Below are positions 1 to 6,476 of a DNA stretch of 16,693 nucleotides, one piece after another. Each line of letters starts with the position of its first letter. The stretch's first letter is position 1. The stretch is from assembly GCA_903905665.1 (NCBI GenBank), contig CAIVHJ010000453.1, positions 1 through 16,693 on the forward strand, written 5' to 3'. The notes under the pieces are model-generated. The model did not search any database. It was not told where the DNA came from and saw only the letters and a program-made list of their open reading frames with translations. Source of the stretch: an uncultured Phycisphaerales bacterium. GTDB lineage: Bacteria; Planctomycetota; Phycisphaerae; UBA1845; CAIVHJ01. The position numbers were made by a program, and so were the translations under genes.

Positions 1-66
1 ACGTCCAGTCAAGGGAAATTTCGGAAATTTGTGCTTTTTAATGTTTGCGGCGCAGAGGAGTCACGA

Positions 67-246
67 ATGGTGAGACCGGAGGAGGAAGCGGAGGGTTTTG
101 CGCCAGAAACTATCGCCGGGTTGGGCGGATCGAGATTGACGACGGGTGCGGTGCTGGACGCCGCAAAGAAACTGCAATCGCTCAAGAATGGGTGGAAAGG
201 CATACGGGGACGGATTCGAGAAAATAGCGGCCATAGGAACGATTGA
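67..246 (+). CDS. possible small protein, 59 aa, unrecognised
   Basis: I do not recognise this frame. It has an ATG preceded by a good ribosome-binding site (GAGGAG, about 6 bases before the start) and encodes 59 residues: an acidic start, a Gly-rich middle and a basic amphipathic end (KKLQSLKNGWKGIRGRIREN). Its last 65 bases run antisense to the end of dinG, so the two genes would converge and overlap. Upstream lies a tandem AT-rich 9-mer (GGAAATTTC then GGAAATTTG at 14-31), which could be a promoter or operator element, but too little upstream sequence is visible. It may equally be a chance frame in dinG's 3' region. If it is not real, 1-181 holds nothing else I can identify. Confidence 0.25.
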   Translation: MVRPEEEAEGFAPETIAGLGGSRLTTGAVLDAAKKLQSLKNGWKGIRGRIRENSGHRND

Positions 247-2128
247 GGATTCGGTTATCCAAAACCCACAACGTCCCGCGATCGGTGTGCGAGCGAATCA
301 AGCGTCCCATGCCCTGTCGGAATTTGAGGATGGCTTCCGGCAACTGATAATCCCTAAAAGGATTTCCGCCGTCGCGCTTGATTTTCTCGATGCGTCCTTC
401 AACCAGCGGTTGATCCGGCGAAGCAAAAGGCAGTTTCACGATGATCAGCAACCGCAGGGAATCGCCCACCACGTCCACCCCCGACCAAAAACTGTCCGTT
501 CCGAAAACCACCGTATCGGTATGTGATCGCATGTGAGCAAGAATTGCCGAACGATCCATTTCCTCCCCCTGAACCAGCAGGGGCAAACCCGCTTCCTCCA
601 GTTTCGGCGAAAGCCTCGCTTGAACCATTTGCATCATCCGGTAACTGGTGAACAACACCATCGCTCCGCCGCCGGAATCCTTCACGGCTTGCTCGATGCG
701 CTGCGCCGCGGCTTCGACAAATGCGTCCGAGTCGTCCGGGGGCGGCAAATCAGAAGCCACGTGAAAATCCATCTGTTCGTCGAACCGATAGGGGGAGCCC
801 AGTCGCAACCCACGGAATTTGTCCAGTCCGACCCGGCTGCGGAAATACTCGAACTCACCGTCGGAACCGACCGCAAGGGTCGCGGACGTCAGAATGACGG
901 ATGACACCGGTTCGAAAAGAGTCTGGCGAAGTTCCTCCGCCACCGACAACGGCTGGGCATGCAGCGCCACCATCGGCCGCGATTCCGAACCCGTCTCAAG
1001 CCAGTACACGTGATCTTCGCGTTGCAGTTCAGGAAGTTCATCGAGCAAGTCGGCAAAACCTTTGCAGCGTTCGATGTGACTACTCAACTCAAAGAGCACA
1101 TTTTCATCCGTCAATCGCTCGCGAAAATCCGTCAACCGTGCTCCCAGATTCCGCAACGACTCGCTGACGGTGTTGACCACTGGCGGGGGGGCGGTCAATC
1201 GTCCGTTCGGTCGCCCCTTCGCTATCTGCCACTCGCGAAGACGGTTAAAATAACCTTCGGCAACTTCACGGACCTCCTGAACCGCCTTCAGCGAAGGGCG
1301 GTCCTTGCGAACTGCCAAGAAACCCCGACGCGACTCGGCGTGATACAGCGAATTCAACAAATATCGAATCTGATTCTGAGAAACCTCCGTCCCAAAATGT
1401 TCGCTCGCCGCCGCCTCCAGCGAATGGGCTTCGTCCACCACCACCACGTCGTATGAAGGAATCACACCTGCTCCGACGCGCCGCAGCGCCAAATCCGTCA
1501 AGAACAACGCATGATTGACAATCAGTAACTGGGCGTTTTGCGCTCGTCGTCGCGCCTGCTGATAAAAACAAATTTTGTAATGCGGGCATCGATAGGCCAT
1601 GCAGTTGCCGTGCTCGCTCTGAACTTTATCCCAGATCGCCGGCAAGGGAAGCGGCAACAGATCGCTCCGAGAACCGTCGGTGGTTTGTTGGGACCAGTGC
1701 GCCAAACGATCCATCTCGCTCAAATGCGACGCAGCAAAAAAAAGTTTCTGCTGATATCGCGCAGCTTGCCCCAGGCGGCGAAGACACACGTAATTGCTCC
1801 GCCCTTTCATCAGCACTGCGCTGAATTCCAGCCCAAGTGCGGACTGGAGGATCGGAAGGTCTTTGTCGAGAAGTTGTTCCTGAAGCGGAATGGTATGGGT
1901 GGCGACGACCGCTTTCTTCTTTTCCCCCGCGACGTATTGGATCACCGGAACCAGATAGGCCAAACTCTTTCCGATCCCCGTTCCGGCTTCGACGACCAGA
2001 TGATTCGGCGTTCGGAGCGATTCCGCTACGGCCCGCGCCATTTCGATCTGCTGCGGTCGATGTTCGTAACCCGGCCATCGACGCGACAACGAACCGCTCT
2101 CACCCAACACGTCTTCAATCTCGTCCAC
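182..2128 (-). CDS. dinG: ATP-dependent DNA helicase, DinG/XPD-type with Fe-S cluster
   Basis: A 648-residue superfamily 2 helicase of the DinG/XPD family, which unwinds DNA 5'-3' and acts on repair and R-loop intermediates. Visible: Walker A EAGTGIGKS (about residues 47-55); four cysteines at about 115, 176, 181 and 187, the spacing of the [4Fe-4S] ligands of E. coli DinG; a VDEAH box near 231-235; and C-terminal motifs V/VI, with GVDVVGD and the arginine finger in FRQGMGRLIRS. The frame stays open upstream to 2359, but that part overlaps the membrane-protein gene and is low-complexity, so I chose the GTG at 2128, 11 bases after that gene's stop. The protein ends shortly after the last helicase motif, as is usual. 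Probably the last gene of the thiS-thiG-membrane protein-dinG run. Confidence 0.93.
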   Translation of the reverse strand: MDEIEDVLGESGSLSRRWPGYEHRPQQIEMARAVAESLRTPNHLVVEAGTGIGKSLAYLVPVIQYVAGEKKKAVVATHTIPLQEQLLDKDLPILQSALGLEFSAVLMKGRSNYVCLRRLGQAARYQQKLFFAASHLSEMDRLAHWSQQTTDGSRSDLLPLPLPAIWDKVQSEHGNCMAYRCPHYKICFYQQARRRAQNAQLLIVNHALFLTDLALRRVGAGVIPSYDVVVVDEAHSLEAAASEHFGTEVSQNQIRYLLNSLYHAESRRGFLAVRKDRPSLKAVQEVREVAEGYFNRLREWQIAKGRPNGRLTAPPPVVNTVSESLRNLGARLTDFRERLTDENVLFELSSHIERCKGFADLLDELPELQREDHVYWLETGSESRPMVALHAQPLSVAEELRQTLFEPVSSVILTSATLAVGSDGEFEYFRSRVGLDKFRGLRLGSPYRFDEQMDFHVASDLPPPDDSDAFVEAAAQRIEQAVKDSGGGAMVLFTSYRMMQMVQARLSPKLEEAGLPLLVQGEEMDRSAILAHMRSHTDTVVFGTDSFWSGVDVVGDSLRLLIIVKLPFASPDQPLVEGRIEKIKRDGGNPFRDYQLPEAILKFRQGMGRLIRSHTDRGTLWVLDNRILNRSYGRYFLESVPVCLSTHS

Positions 2129-2139
2129 GAGGGAATACC

Positions 2140-2589
2140 CTATGCACCAACGTTCTGGCCGGCGGCGATGGCGCGAATCGCCGAAATGAAGTCCAGAGAA
2201 AAATACAACAGACTGACCGCCGTCACGACCACAATCAGCGTCATCGCGATCGTCACAAACGTGTTGCCCCGAATCACAAGGTCTTCGCGCATCGTCGCCA
2301 GAATGTGGGGCCGCGACAAAACCAGCATCGAACACAGCACCGCCCCGATCGTCGGCCAAACCGAAATGGAATGCAGGTAACTGTAAATCCAGAGGGTTCT
2401 GGAAACCGGCGACTCATGCCCTTCCAGATAACGCAGGAAATGCCCGCGTACAAAATACTGACCATCCACCACTTTCCCGTTGATCGCGTCGCCGCCCAGA
2501 TAGGCGTAAATCACGGTATAAAGCAAAAAATTGGCCAATCCCAGCGCTATGATCCAGATCAGAATTCGATTTCGCAGTCGATGTGTCAT
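2140..2589 (-). CDS. hypothetical three-helix membrane protein
   Basis: About 149 residues, no family that I can name. Hydrophobic segments at about 9-30, 72-92 and 109-131 suggest three membrane helices. The loop between the first two holds a GGDAINGKVVDGQYFVRGH motif of a style I associate with small Planctomycetota membrane proteins; that is recollection, not a search. The ATG at 2589 is used here; a TTG at 2601 would add four residues. Neither has a clear Shine-Dalgarno. It follows thiG by about 74 bases and precedes dinG by 11, so it is probably cotranscribed with dinG. Function unknown. Confidence 0.75.
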   Translation of the reverse strand: MTHRLRNRILIWIIALGLANFLLYTVIYAYLGGDAINGKVVDGQYFVRGHFLRYLEGHESPVSRTLWIYSYLHSISVWPTIGAVLCSMLVLSRPHILATMREDLVIRGNTFVTIAMTLIVVVTAVSLLYFSLDFISAIRAIAAGQNVGA

Positions 2590-2663
2590 GGGCCGCGCCA
2601 AAAAAATCCGTTAAGAAAACTGAACCTGTCAAAATGAGATCACAATTGCGTAGTGACCGGCGT

Positions 2664-3476
2664 TCACGTCGTGATCATTCCTTCAAATGTAGAAGATGCC
2701 GTGGCATAAGCGCGTTTCGGAATTCGTCCCGCGCGATACGCCAACCGACCCGCTTCGATCGCGTGTCGCATCGCCGTCGCCATCCGAACCGGGTCCTTCG
2801 CCGCCGCCACGCCCGTGTTGAGCAACACACCGTCCGCACCCAGCTCCATCGCCATCGTCACGTCCGATGCGGTTCCCACTCCGGCATCGACAATCACCGG
2901 ATAATCGGGATCGCCGCCCTTGAGGTATTCCAGTGCGATGCGAATGTTGTTCGGATTGAGAATCCCCTGACCGCTGCCGATCGGCGAACCCGCCGGCATC
3001 ACGCACGTCGCACCCGCCTCTTTAATCTTCGTGCACAAAATCGGATCGTCGTTCGCATAAACCAGCACGACGAATCCGTCCGCCACCAGTTCTTTCGTGG
3101 CTTCGAGCGTCCCGATCGGATCCGGCAACAGAGTCTTCTTGTCCGCCAAAACCTCCAGCTTCACCCACCGCGATCCCGGATTCTTCAAGCCCTCCAACAA
3201 CTCGCGCGCCAACCGCGCATGCCGAACCGCATCTTTCGCCGTAAAACAACCCGCCGTGTTCGGCAAAATCGTGTAGCGATTCAAATCGATGAAATCCAGC
3301 AGACTCCGATTCGCACTGTCATAAAGTCGCTCCCGCCGAACCGCCACCGTCACGACCTGACAACCCGACGCCTCCAGACACTGCTGCATGAGTTCGTACG
3401 TCGCGTACTTTCCGGTCCCGACAAACAAACGGGATCGCAATTCAACCGGCCCGATTTGCAGCGATTCCGACATCAT
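2664..3476 (-). CDS. thiG: thiazole synthase ThiG
   Basis: A 270-residue TIM-barrel enzyme that builds the thiazole phosphate of thiamine from deoxyxylulose 5-phosphate, dehydroglycine and the thiocarboxylate on ThiS. Visible: the N-terminal LFVGTGKY stretch, ILPNTAG, the Schiff-base lysine in WVKLEVL (K106), and the phosphate-binding regions MPAGSPIGSGQGI, VDAGVGTASD and GVLLNTGVA. Its length is typical. Two ATG codons lie in tandem at 3476 and 3473; the first overlaps the thiS stop (ATGA), indicating translational coupling with the gene encoding its sulfur donor. Confidence 0.97.
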   Translation of the reverse strand: MMSESLQIGPVELRSRLFVGTGKYATYELMQQCLEASGCQVVTVAVRRERLYDSANRSLLDFIDLNRYTILPNTAGCFTAKDAVRHARLARELLEGLKNPGSRWVKLEVLADKKTLLPDPIGTLEATKELVADGFVVLVYANDDPILCTKIKEAGATCVMPAGSPIGSGQGILNPNNIRIALEYLKGGDPDYPVIVDAGVGTASDVTMAMELGADGVLLNTGVAAAKDPVRMATAMRHAIEAGRLAYRAGRIPKRAYATASSTFEGMITT

Positions 3477-3673
3477 CCGCCTCCCACAAACGTGACCATC
3501 TCGACGCGATCACCTTCGCGAAGCACCGCCCGCTCGTAATCCTTTCGGGGAACCAATTGCCCGTTGACCTCCACCGCCACGCGCACCGGTTGCAACTGCC
3601 GATCCGCCACCAGTCGCGCCACCGTGCATTCGTCCGGAATCGTTTCAACCTGTCCATTGATCTGAACTTTCAC
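3473..3673 (-). CDS. thiS: sulfur carrier protein ThiS
   Basis: A 66-residue ubiquitin-like sulfur carrier. After activation it carries a C-terminal thiocarboxylate that donates sulfur to ThiG. The sequence has the beta-grasp pattern with VAVEVNGQLVPR in the middle and ends VTFVGGG, the Gly-Gly tail required for adenylation and thiocarboxylation (three glycines here). The start is a GTG with a strong Shine-Dalgarno (AGAGGGG, 7 bases upstream). It is the first gene of the run, with a promoter about 70-100 bases upstream, and its stop overlaps the thiG start. No adenylating enzyme (ThiF) is in the window. Confidence 0.95.
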   Translation of the reverse strand: MKVQINGQVETIPDECTVARLVADRQLQPVRVAVEVNGQLVPRKDYERAVLREGDRVEMVTFVGGG

Positions 3674-3687
3674 GGCGATTCCCCTCT

Positions 3688-3709
3688 GGAATCATCACAG
3701 CAATGATCC
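3688..3709 (-). promoter_or_regulatory. hairpin directly before the thiS ribosome-binding site
   Basis: On the minus strand GGATCAT and ATGATTCC pair across a seven-base loop (one bulged T). The 3' arm directly abuts the thiS Shine-Dalgarno at 3681-3687. It lies in the predicted 5' leader and could modulate translation, but no known riboswitch is recognisable here. Confidence 0.35.
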
Positions 3710-3741
3710 CGCTTCGCATAAGCAATCCACATCAGGACTTC

Positions 3742-3770
3742 ATTATAGATTTTCGAGGGGCGTGCTACAA
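3742..3770 (-). promoter_or_regulatory. sigma70-type promoter of thiS-thiG
   Basis: Read on the minus strand: a TTGTAG -35 box (3765-3770), a 17-base spacer and a perfect TATAAT -10 box (3742-3747). It predicts transcription from about 3735 and a leader of roughly 60 bases before the thiS GTG. Confidence 0.7.
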
Positions 3771-3797
3771 GGAAACGGGTTGCGATTGTATGGCCAT

Positions 3798-3809
3798 CCG
3801 GTTTACCGG
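3798..3809. repeat. small palindrome CCGGT-TT-ACCGG upstream of the thiS promoter
   Basis: A 5-bp inverted repeat, itself flanked by AGGAAAC (3770-3776) and GTTTCCT (3813-3819), another 7-bp inverted pair. It sits just upstream of the thiS promoter, in the gap after the HEPN gene. It could be a weak terminator stem for that gene or a regulator site; there is no clear U-tract. Confidence 0.3.
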
Positions 3810-3836
3810 GGGGTTTCCTAAAAGTCGTAACTCAAC

Positions 3837-3867
3837 GAGCCGCGAGCGTTAGCCTGAGCGAAGCTCA
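3837..3867. repeat. intergenic repeat of GAGCCGCGAGCGTTAGC type
   Basis: Holds the 17-mer GAGCCGCGAGCGTTAGC followed by the small hairpin TGAGC-GAA-GCTCA (3855-3867). I recall this wording as a common dispersed intergenic element in planctomycete genomes; that is from memory, and only one copy lies here. Confidence 0.45.
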
Positions 3868-3931
3868 CAATAGAGCAATTAGCATTCCTATATCAATGCA
3901 ATCTCCAATAAACACCAATTCCAGACCGTGT

Positions 3932-3968
3932 GTGCCACTGGTGGATCGCTGCTCAAGAGCAGTGGCAC
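3932..3968. repeat. REP-like inverted repeat overlapping the end of the HEPN gene
   Basis: Nine-base arms GTGCCACTG (3932-3940) and CAGTGGCAC (3960-3968), with a second nested stem CTGCTC-AA-GAGCAG (3949-3962). The two stems share bases, so alternative folds are possible. The element supplies the final codons and the TGA stop of the gene ending at 3953. Confidence 0.65.
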
Positions 3969-4708
3969 CCGCCGCCTGAATCGATGGGTTGCGCAATATA
4001 CTTGTTATGCAGTGAGACAAAGAGACTATTAATGGCGTGAATGTTCTTGACACATTCATCAACGAGTTCTTCGGATATCTTGCAGATCGCACCCTTGTGA
4101 ATGGCCTCGTTTCTTATCTTGAACACATCCATAATGGAACTCCACACAGCCTGGTAGTTTGAGTAGTCTCTGCCCTTTTTCTCGTTCTCTTCGGTAAGGT
4201 CCTTGAGTACGTCGTCGAAAGATTGCGCGGTCAGGGACATGAAGAGTTCTCTTCGCTTATGCATTGTCCAGTTCTTGAAAAGCTTGCAATCTACGTGCGG
4301 TTCCGAAAGACCGCGCGACCTCATCAGTGATCGGAGAAAATGCGCCATCCAGCATTCGACGAATGTACAGAACAAGAGGATAATTCCGACGTAGTGACGG
4401 GGCTCTTTCTTCTCGACGACCTTCTCGACGACCTTCTCTCCGATTGCACTGGTGCGGCTTAATTCCATGCAATAGTGGTCTTGGATCAAGTTGATGAGAG
4501 AGGAGATCGTCAATGGAGCATACAACCGTCCTGTGTGAATCTCGCCTTTGCACGCAGGGCAGGAATGTGCAGCGGTCGTTCTTATCTTGTATACACGTTG
4601 GCAATGGACGCAGATTTCATAATCGAGAAGAACCTCAGCGAGCGACTGCCCTGACATGAGCAATTGCTTAAGGGTATCATCGAGCTCATCCGTGGAATCA
4701 TCACGCAT
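3953..4708 (-). CDS. zinc-ribbon protein with a HEPN-type RNxxxH motif, possible defence protein
   Basis: A 251-residue protein with no family I can name firmly. Seen: an N-terminal zinc ribbon with CxxC pairs (C33/C36 and C50/C53); a tandem VVEKVVEK at 93-100; then a helical C-terminal half with a hydrophobic helix (about 106-130) and RNEAIHKG at 199-206. R199-N-x3-H204 matches the RNxxxH catalytic signature of HEPN ribonuclease domains in toxins and abortive-infection proteins; assignment to HEPN is my inference. It follows the methyltransferase-nuclease gene, probably in one transcript. Its ATG has AAGGA upstream. One 60-base line in the gene counts 38% G+C and another 48%, against 73% for a line of thiG, suggesting transfer. 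The C-terminal GCHCS and the stop come from a palindromic repeat, so the native end may be lost. Confidence 0.7.
   Translation of the reverse strand: MRDDSTDELDDTLKQLLMSGQSLAEVLLDYEICVHCQRVYKIRTTAAHSCPACKGEIHTGRLYAPLTISSLINLIQDHYCMELSRTSAIGEKVVEKVVEKKEPRHYVGIILLFCTFVECWMAHFLRSLMRSRGLSEPHVDCKLFKNWTMHKRRELFMSLTAQSFDDVLKDLTEENEKKGRDYSNYQAVWSSIMDVFKIRNEAIHKGAICKISEELVDECVKNIHAINSLFVSLHNKYIAQPIDSGGGCHCS
4411..4434. repeat. 12-bp in-frame tandem duplication
   Basis: TTCTCGACGACC occurs twice head to tail (4411-4422, 4423-4434), followed by a partial third copy. It encodes the VVEKVVEK stretch of the zinc-ribbon/HEPN candidate, between the zinc ribbon and the helical domain, and probably sits in a linker. 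Confidence 0.8.
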
Positions 4709-4799
4709 CTACACTGCTTCCTTGGCTCTCGATGATACCGATTTCGTCGGGCGTCGGGGCGTAAAAATCACACCAGGGATCACCCTGCGCGTCCGTCAT
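4701..4799 (-). CDS. possible 32-aa coupling ORF between methyltransferase and HEPN genes
   Basis: An ATG at 4799 overlaps the methyltransferase stop as ATGA. The frame runs 32 codons (MTDAQGDPWCDFYAPTPDEI...) and its TGA lies inside the first codons of the next gene, overlapping it by 8 bases. This is the layout of a translationally coupled operon. The product is acidic and resembles nothing I know. It may instead be a chance frame that carries ribosomes to the next start. Confidence 0.35.
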   Translation of the reverse strand: MTDAQGDPWCDFYAPTPDEIGIIESQGSSVDA

Positions 4800-6427
4800 G
4801 CCAGCTTCTTGGCGATTTCCTCATCGAGTATCTCTCGCACGGTCAGGGCAACGATCACCCGCTTTTGTTTGCGGAAGAAGGCGTCGATTTCGTGCAGAGC
4901 ATCGTGGGTGTAGTCGAAGGCTACGAAGAAGCCTTTCTGGCGGTCCTCGCGGATCACCATGGCCTCAAAGGCGTCAATGTCCGGGCGTCCGACCTTGTCC
5001 TTCTGTTTGACCTGAATCGGATACCAGGCGTCCAAGAATTTGTCGAAATGGGCCGTCTCGCCTTTCTTCACGCCAAGCTTCTTCGGCAGGGCGGAAACGG
5101 GGAAGATGCGACCGTCGATCCCCATGTCGCCGACCTGCGCCTTGTTCGGGATTCCGCCCAAGGCGATGACCGCCCAGTTCTCGAACTCAAACGGAGGAAT
5201 GACTCGGAGTTTCTCCTCGGTCCACGGAAGGTCGCGTACAACGAATCCACGACCGCTACGCCATAGCGTTTCATCCTCGCGCAGCTTGCACACGTCGCGC
5301 ATCCGCTTGGCCATGACCCGGCAGGCCGTCGGCGAAATATCGATTCCAATCCACTGGCGGTCGAGATTCTGCGCCGCAACCAGCGCTGTCCCACATCCGC
5401 AAAATGCGTCCAGAATGATGTCATTTTTGTTGCTGCTTGATTTGATGATACGTTCAAGAAGTGCAAGAGGCTTCTGTGTCGGATATCCGAGACGCTCGTC
5501 GGCTTGCGAATTCACTGGTGCAATATCGTCCCAAACGTCTTGTAGCGGAATACCCGGCATTTCATCCAAATAGCGAATATACTCAGCTCCCCCGGTTTTC
5601 GTGTAATGGATACGACCTTGTTTGTGAAGCTCTTTCATTTTCTCCATTGGGAGTCGCCATAGCTTTGTCACGCCGTTCCATTCATAGGTATAGCCACCGC
5701 CGGAAAGCCCCATCGCAGTCAAATTGTCGGTTCGATACAAACGTCCTGTTGCATCTTTGCGCCGATAATGGCTTTCGATGTAATCCTGATTGTAAGCTTG
5801 GTATTGCGGATTCCATGTGAACTGCGAAGATCGCGTGTATAGAAAAATCGTATCGTGAGCACGACCACAAGTGCTTGAGTCGCTGTGAGCGCTGGTGCGT
5901 TTCCAAATTATTTCCGTTTCGAGAAAGTTTTCACCGAGGATCTGGTCCAGCATCACCTTGACATAGTGGCTGGCGTGCCAGTCACAGTGGTAGTAAAACG
6001 AGCCGGTTTTCTTGAGCACTCTGGCCAATTCTACGCAGCGCGGCCGCATGAAATCGATGTACGCCGCCGTGCTCTCGTGCCGGTCCTCAAACGCCCGCTT
6101 CTCCTTGGTCTCTCCCCAGAAAACCTCGTAATTGCGATTGGAGTTGAACGGCGGATCGATGTAGATCAGGTCCACGCACCCGTCGGGCAGTTTGCGCAGT
6201 TGTTCCAGATTGTCGCCGCAATAGATGACTCGCGTGTCCACCAGCGTTGATGGGCGAGGTGATTTCCTTAGTGGTGGGGCGGACACTACCGGTTCCATTT
6301 TTACTGTCGTTGACATGGGGGCCCTTCGGGTTTTTCTTCTGAGCGGTTTACTGATTCTTTGTGAACGACGCAGTGCGGATCTCGGTCTTTGTTTTTTCAC
6401 AGATTTGGGCTTCGTTCGCTTCACCAT
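4796..6427 (-). CDS. DNA methyltransferase fused to Mrr-like PD-(D/E)XK nuclease domain
   Basis: About 543 residues. The first part is a beta-class N6-adenine/N4-cytosine methyltransferase: the catalytic DPPF of YIDPPFNSN (about 91-94) comes before the AdoMet-binding FCGCG (about 342-346), with a putative target-recognition region between. The C-terminal 130 residues carry GDMGIDG (about 433-439) and IQVKQ (about 471-475), the acidic residue and QxK of Mrr-type nucleases. A single-chain restriction-modification enzyme is therefore likely. The start is uncertain: ATG 6427 is used here; TTG 6466 is 10 bases after the speB stop; ATG 6316 has the best Shine-Dalgarno (GAAGGG) and would drop a very basic tail. 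It follows speB closely and probably shares its transcript. Target sequence unknown. Confidence 0.88.
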   Translation of the reverse strand: MVKRTKPKSVKKQRPRSALRRSQRISKPLRRKTRRAPMSTTVKMEPVVSAPPLRKSPRPSTLVDTRVIYCGDNLEQLRKLPDGCVDLIYIDPPFNSNRNYEVFWGETKEKRAFEDRHESTAAYIDFMRPRCVELARVLKKTGSFYYHCDWHASHYVKVMLDQILGENFLETEIIWKRTSAHSDSSTCGRAHDTIFLYTRSSQFTWNPQYQAYNQDYIESHYRRKDATGRLYRTDNLTAMGLSGGGYTYEWNGVTKLWRLPMEKMKELHKQGRIHYTKTGGAEYIRYLDEMPGIPLQDVWDDIAPVNSQADERLGYPTQKPLALLERIIKSSSNKNDIILDAFCGCGTALVAAQNLDRQWIGIDISPTACRVMAKRMRDVCKLREDETLWRSGRGFVVRDLPWTEEKLRVIPPFEFENWAVIALGGIPNKAQVGDMGIDGRIFPVSALPKKLGVKKGETAHFDKFLDAWYPIQVKQKDKVGRPDIDAFEAMVIREDRQKGFFVAFDYTHDALHEIDAFFRKQKRVIVALTVREILDEEIAKKLA

Positions 6428-6476
6428 GCCGTCAATGCTACGAAAGTCTTGCGTGGCGGTCAACAATGCAGTCCGG

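Noticed and set aside
2129..2359. Upstream extension of the dinG frame
   Set aside because: It would overlap the membrane-protein gene almost fully to 2359, and its sequence is low-complexity and unlike DinG; the helicase begins naturally at the GTG at 2128.
2583..3539. Long plus-strand frame opposite thiG and thiS
   Set aside because: It is arginine- and histidine-rich with no domain, and lies antisense to two certain genes; a result of G+C-rich codon use. The same holds for the plus-strand frames at 1538-2380, 9520-10440, 10367-11305 and 13907-14686.
3690..3740. TPP riboswitch before thiS
   Set aside because: A CCTGATGTGGATT stretch resembles part of the THI box, but the GGGGTGC and CTGAGA halves are absent and the -10 box lies where they should be.
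4257..4604. Alternative 115-codon frame within the HEPN-like gene, same strand
   Set aside because: Rich in repeated GRREGRREE from the 12-bp duplication read out of frame; it has no ribosome-binding site and lies wholly inside the better-supported gene.
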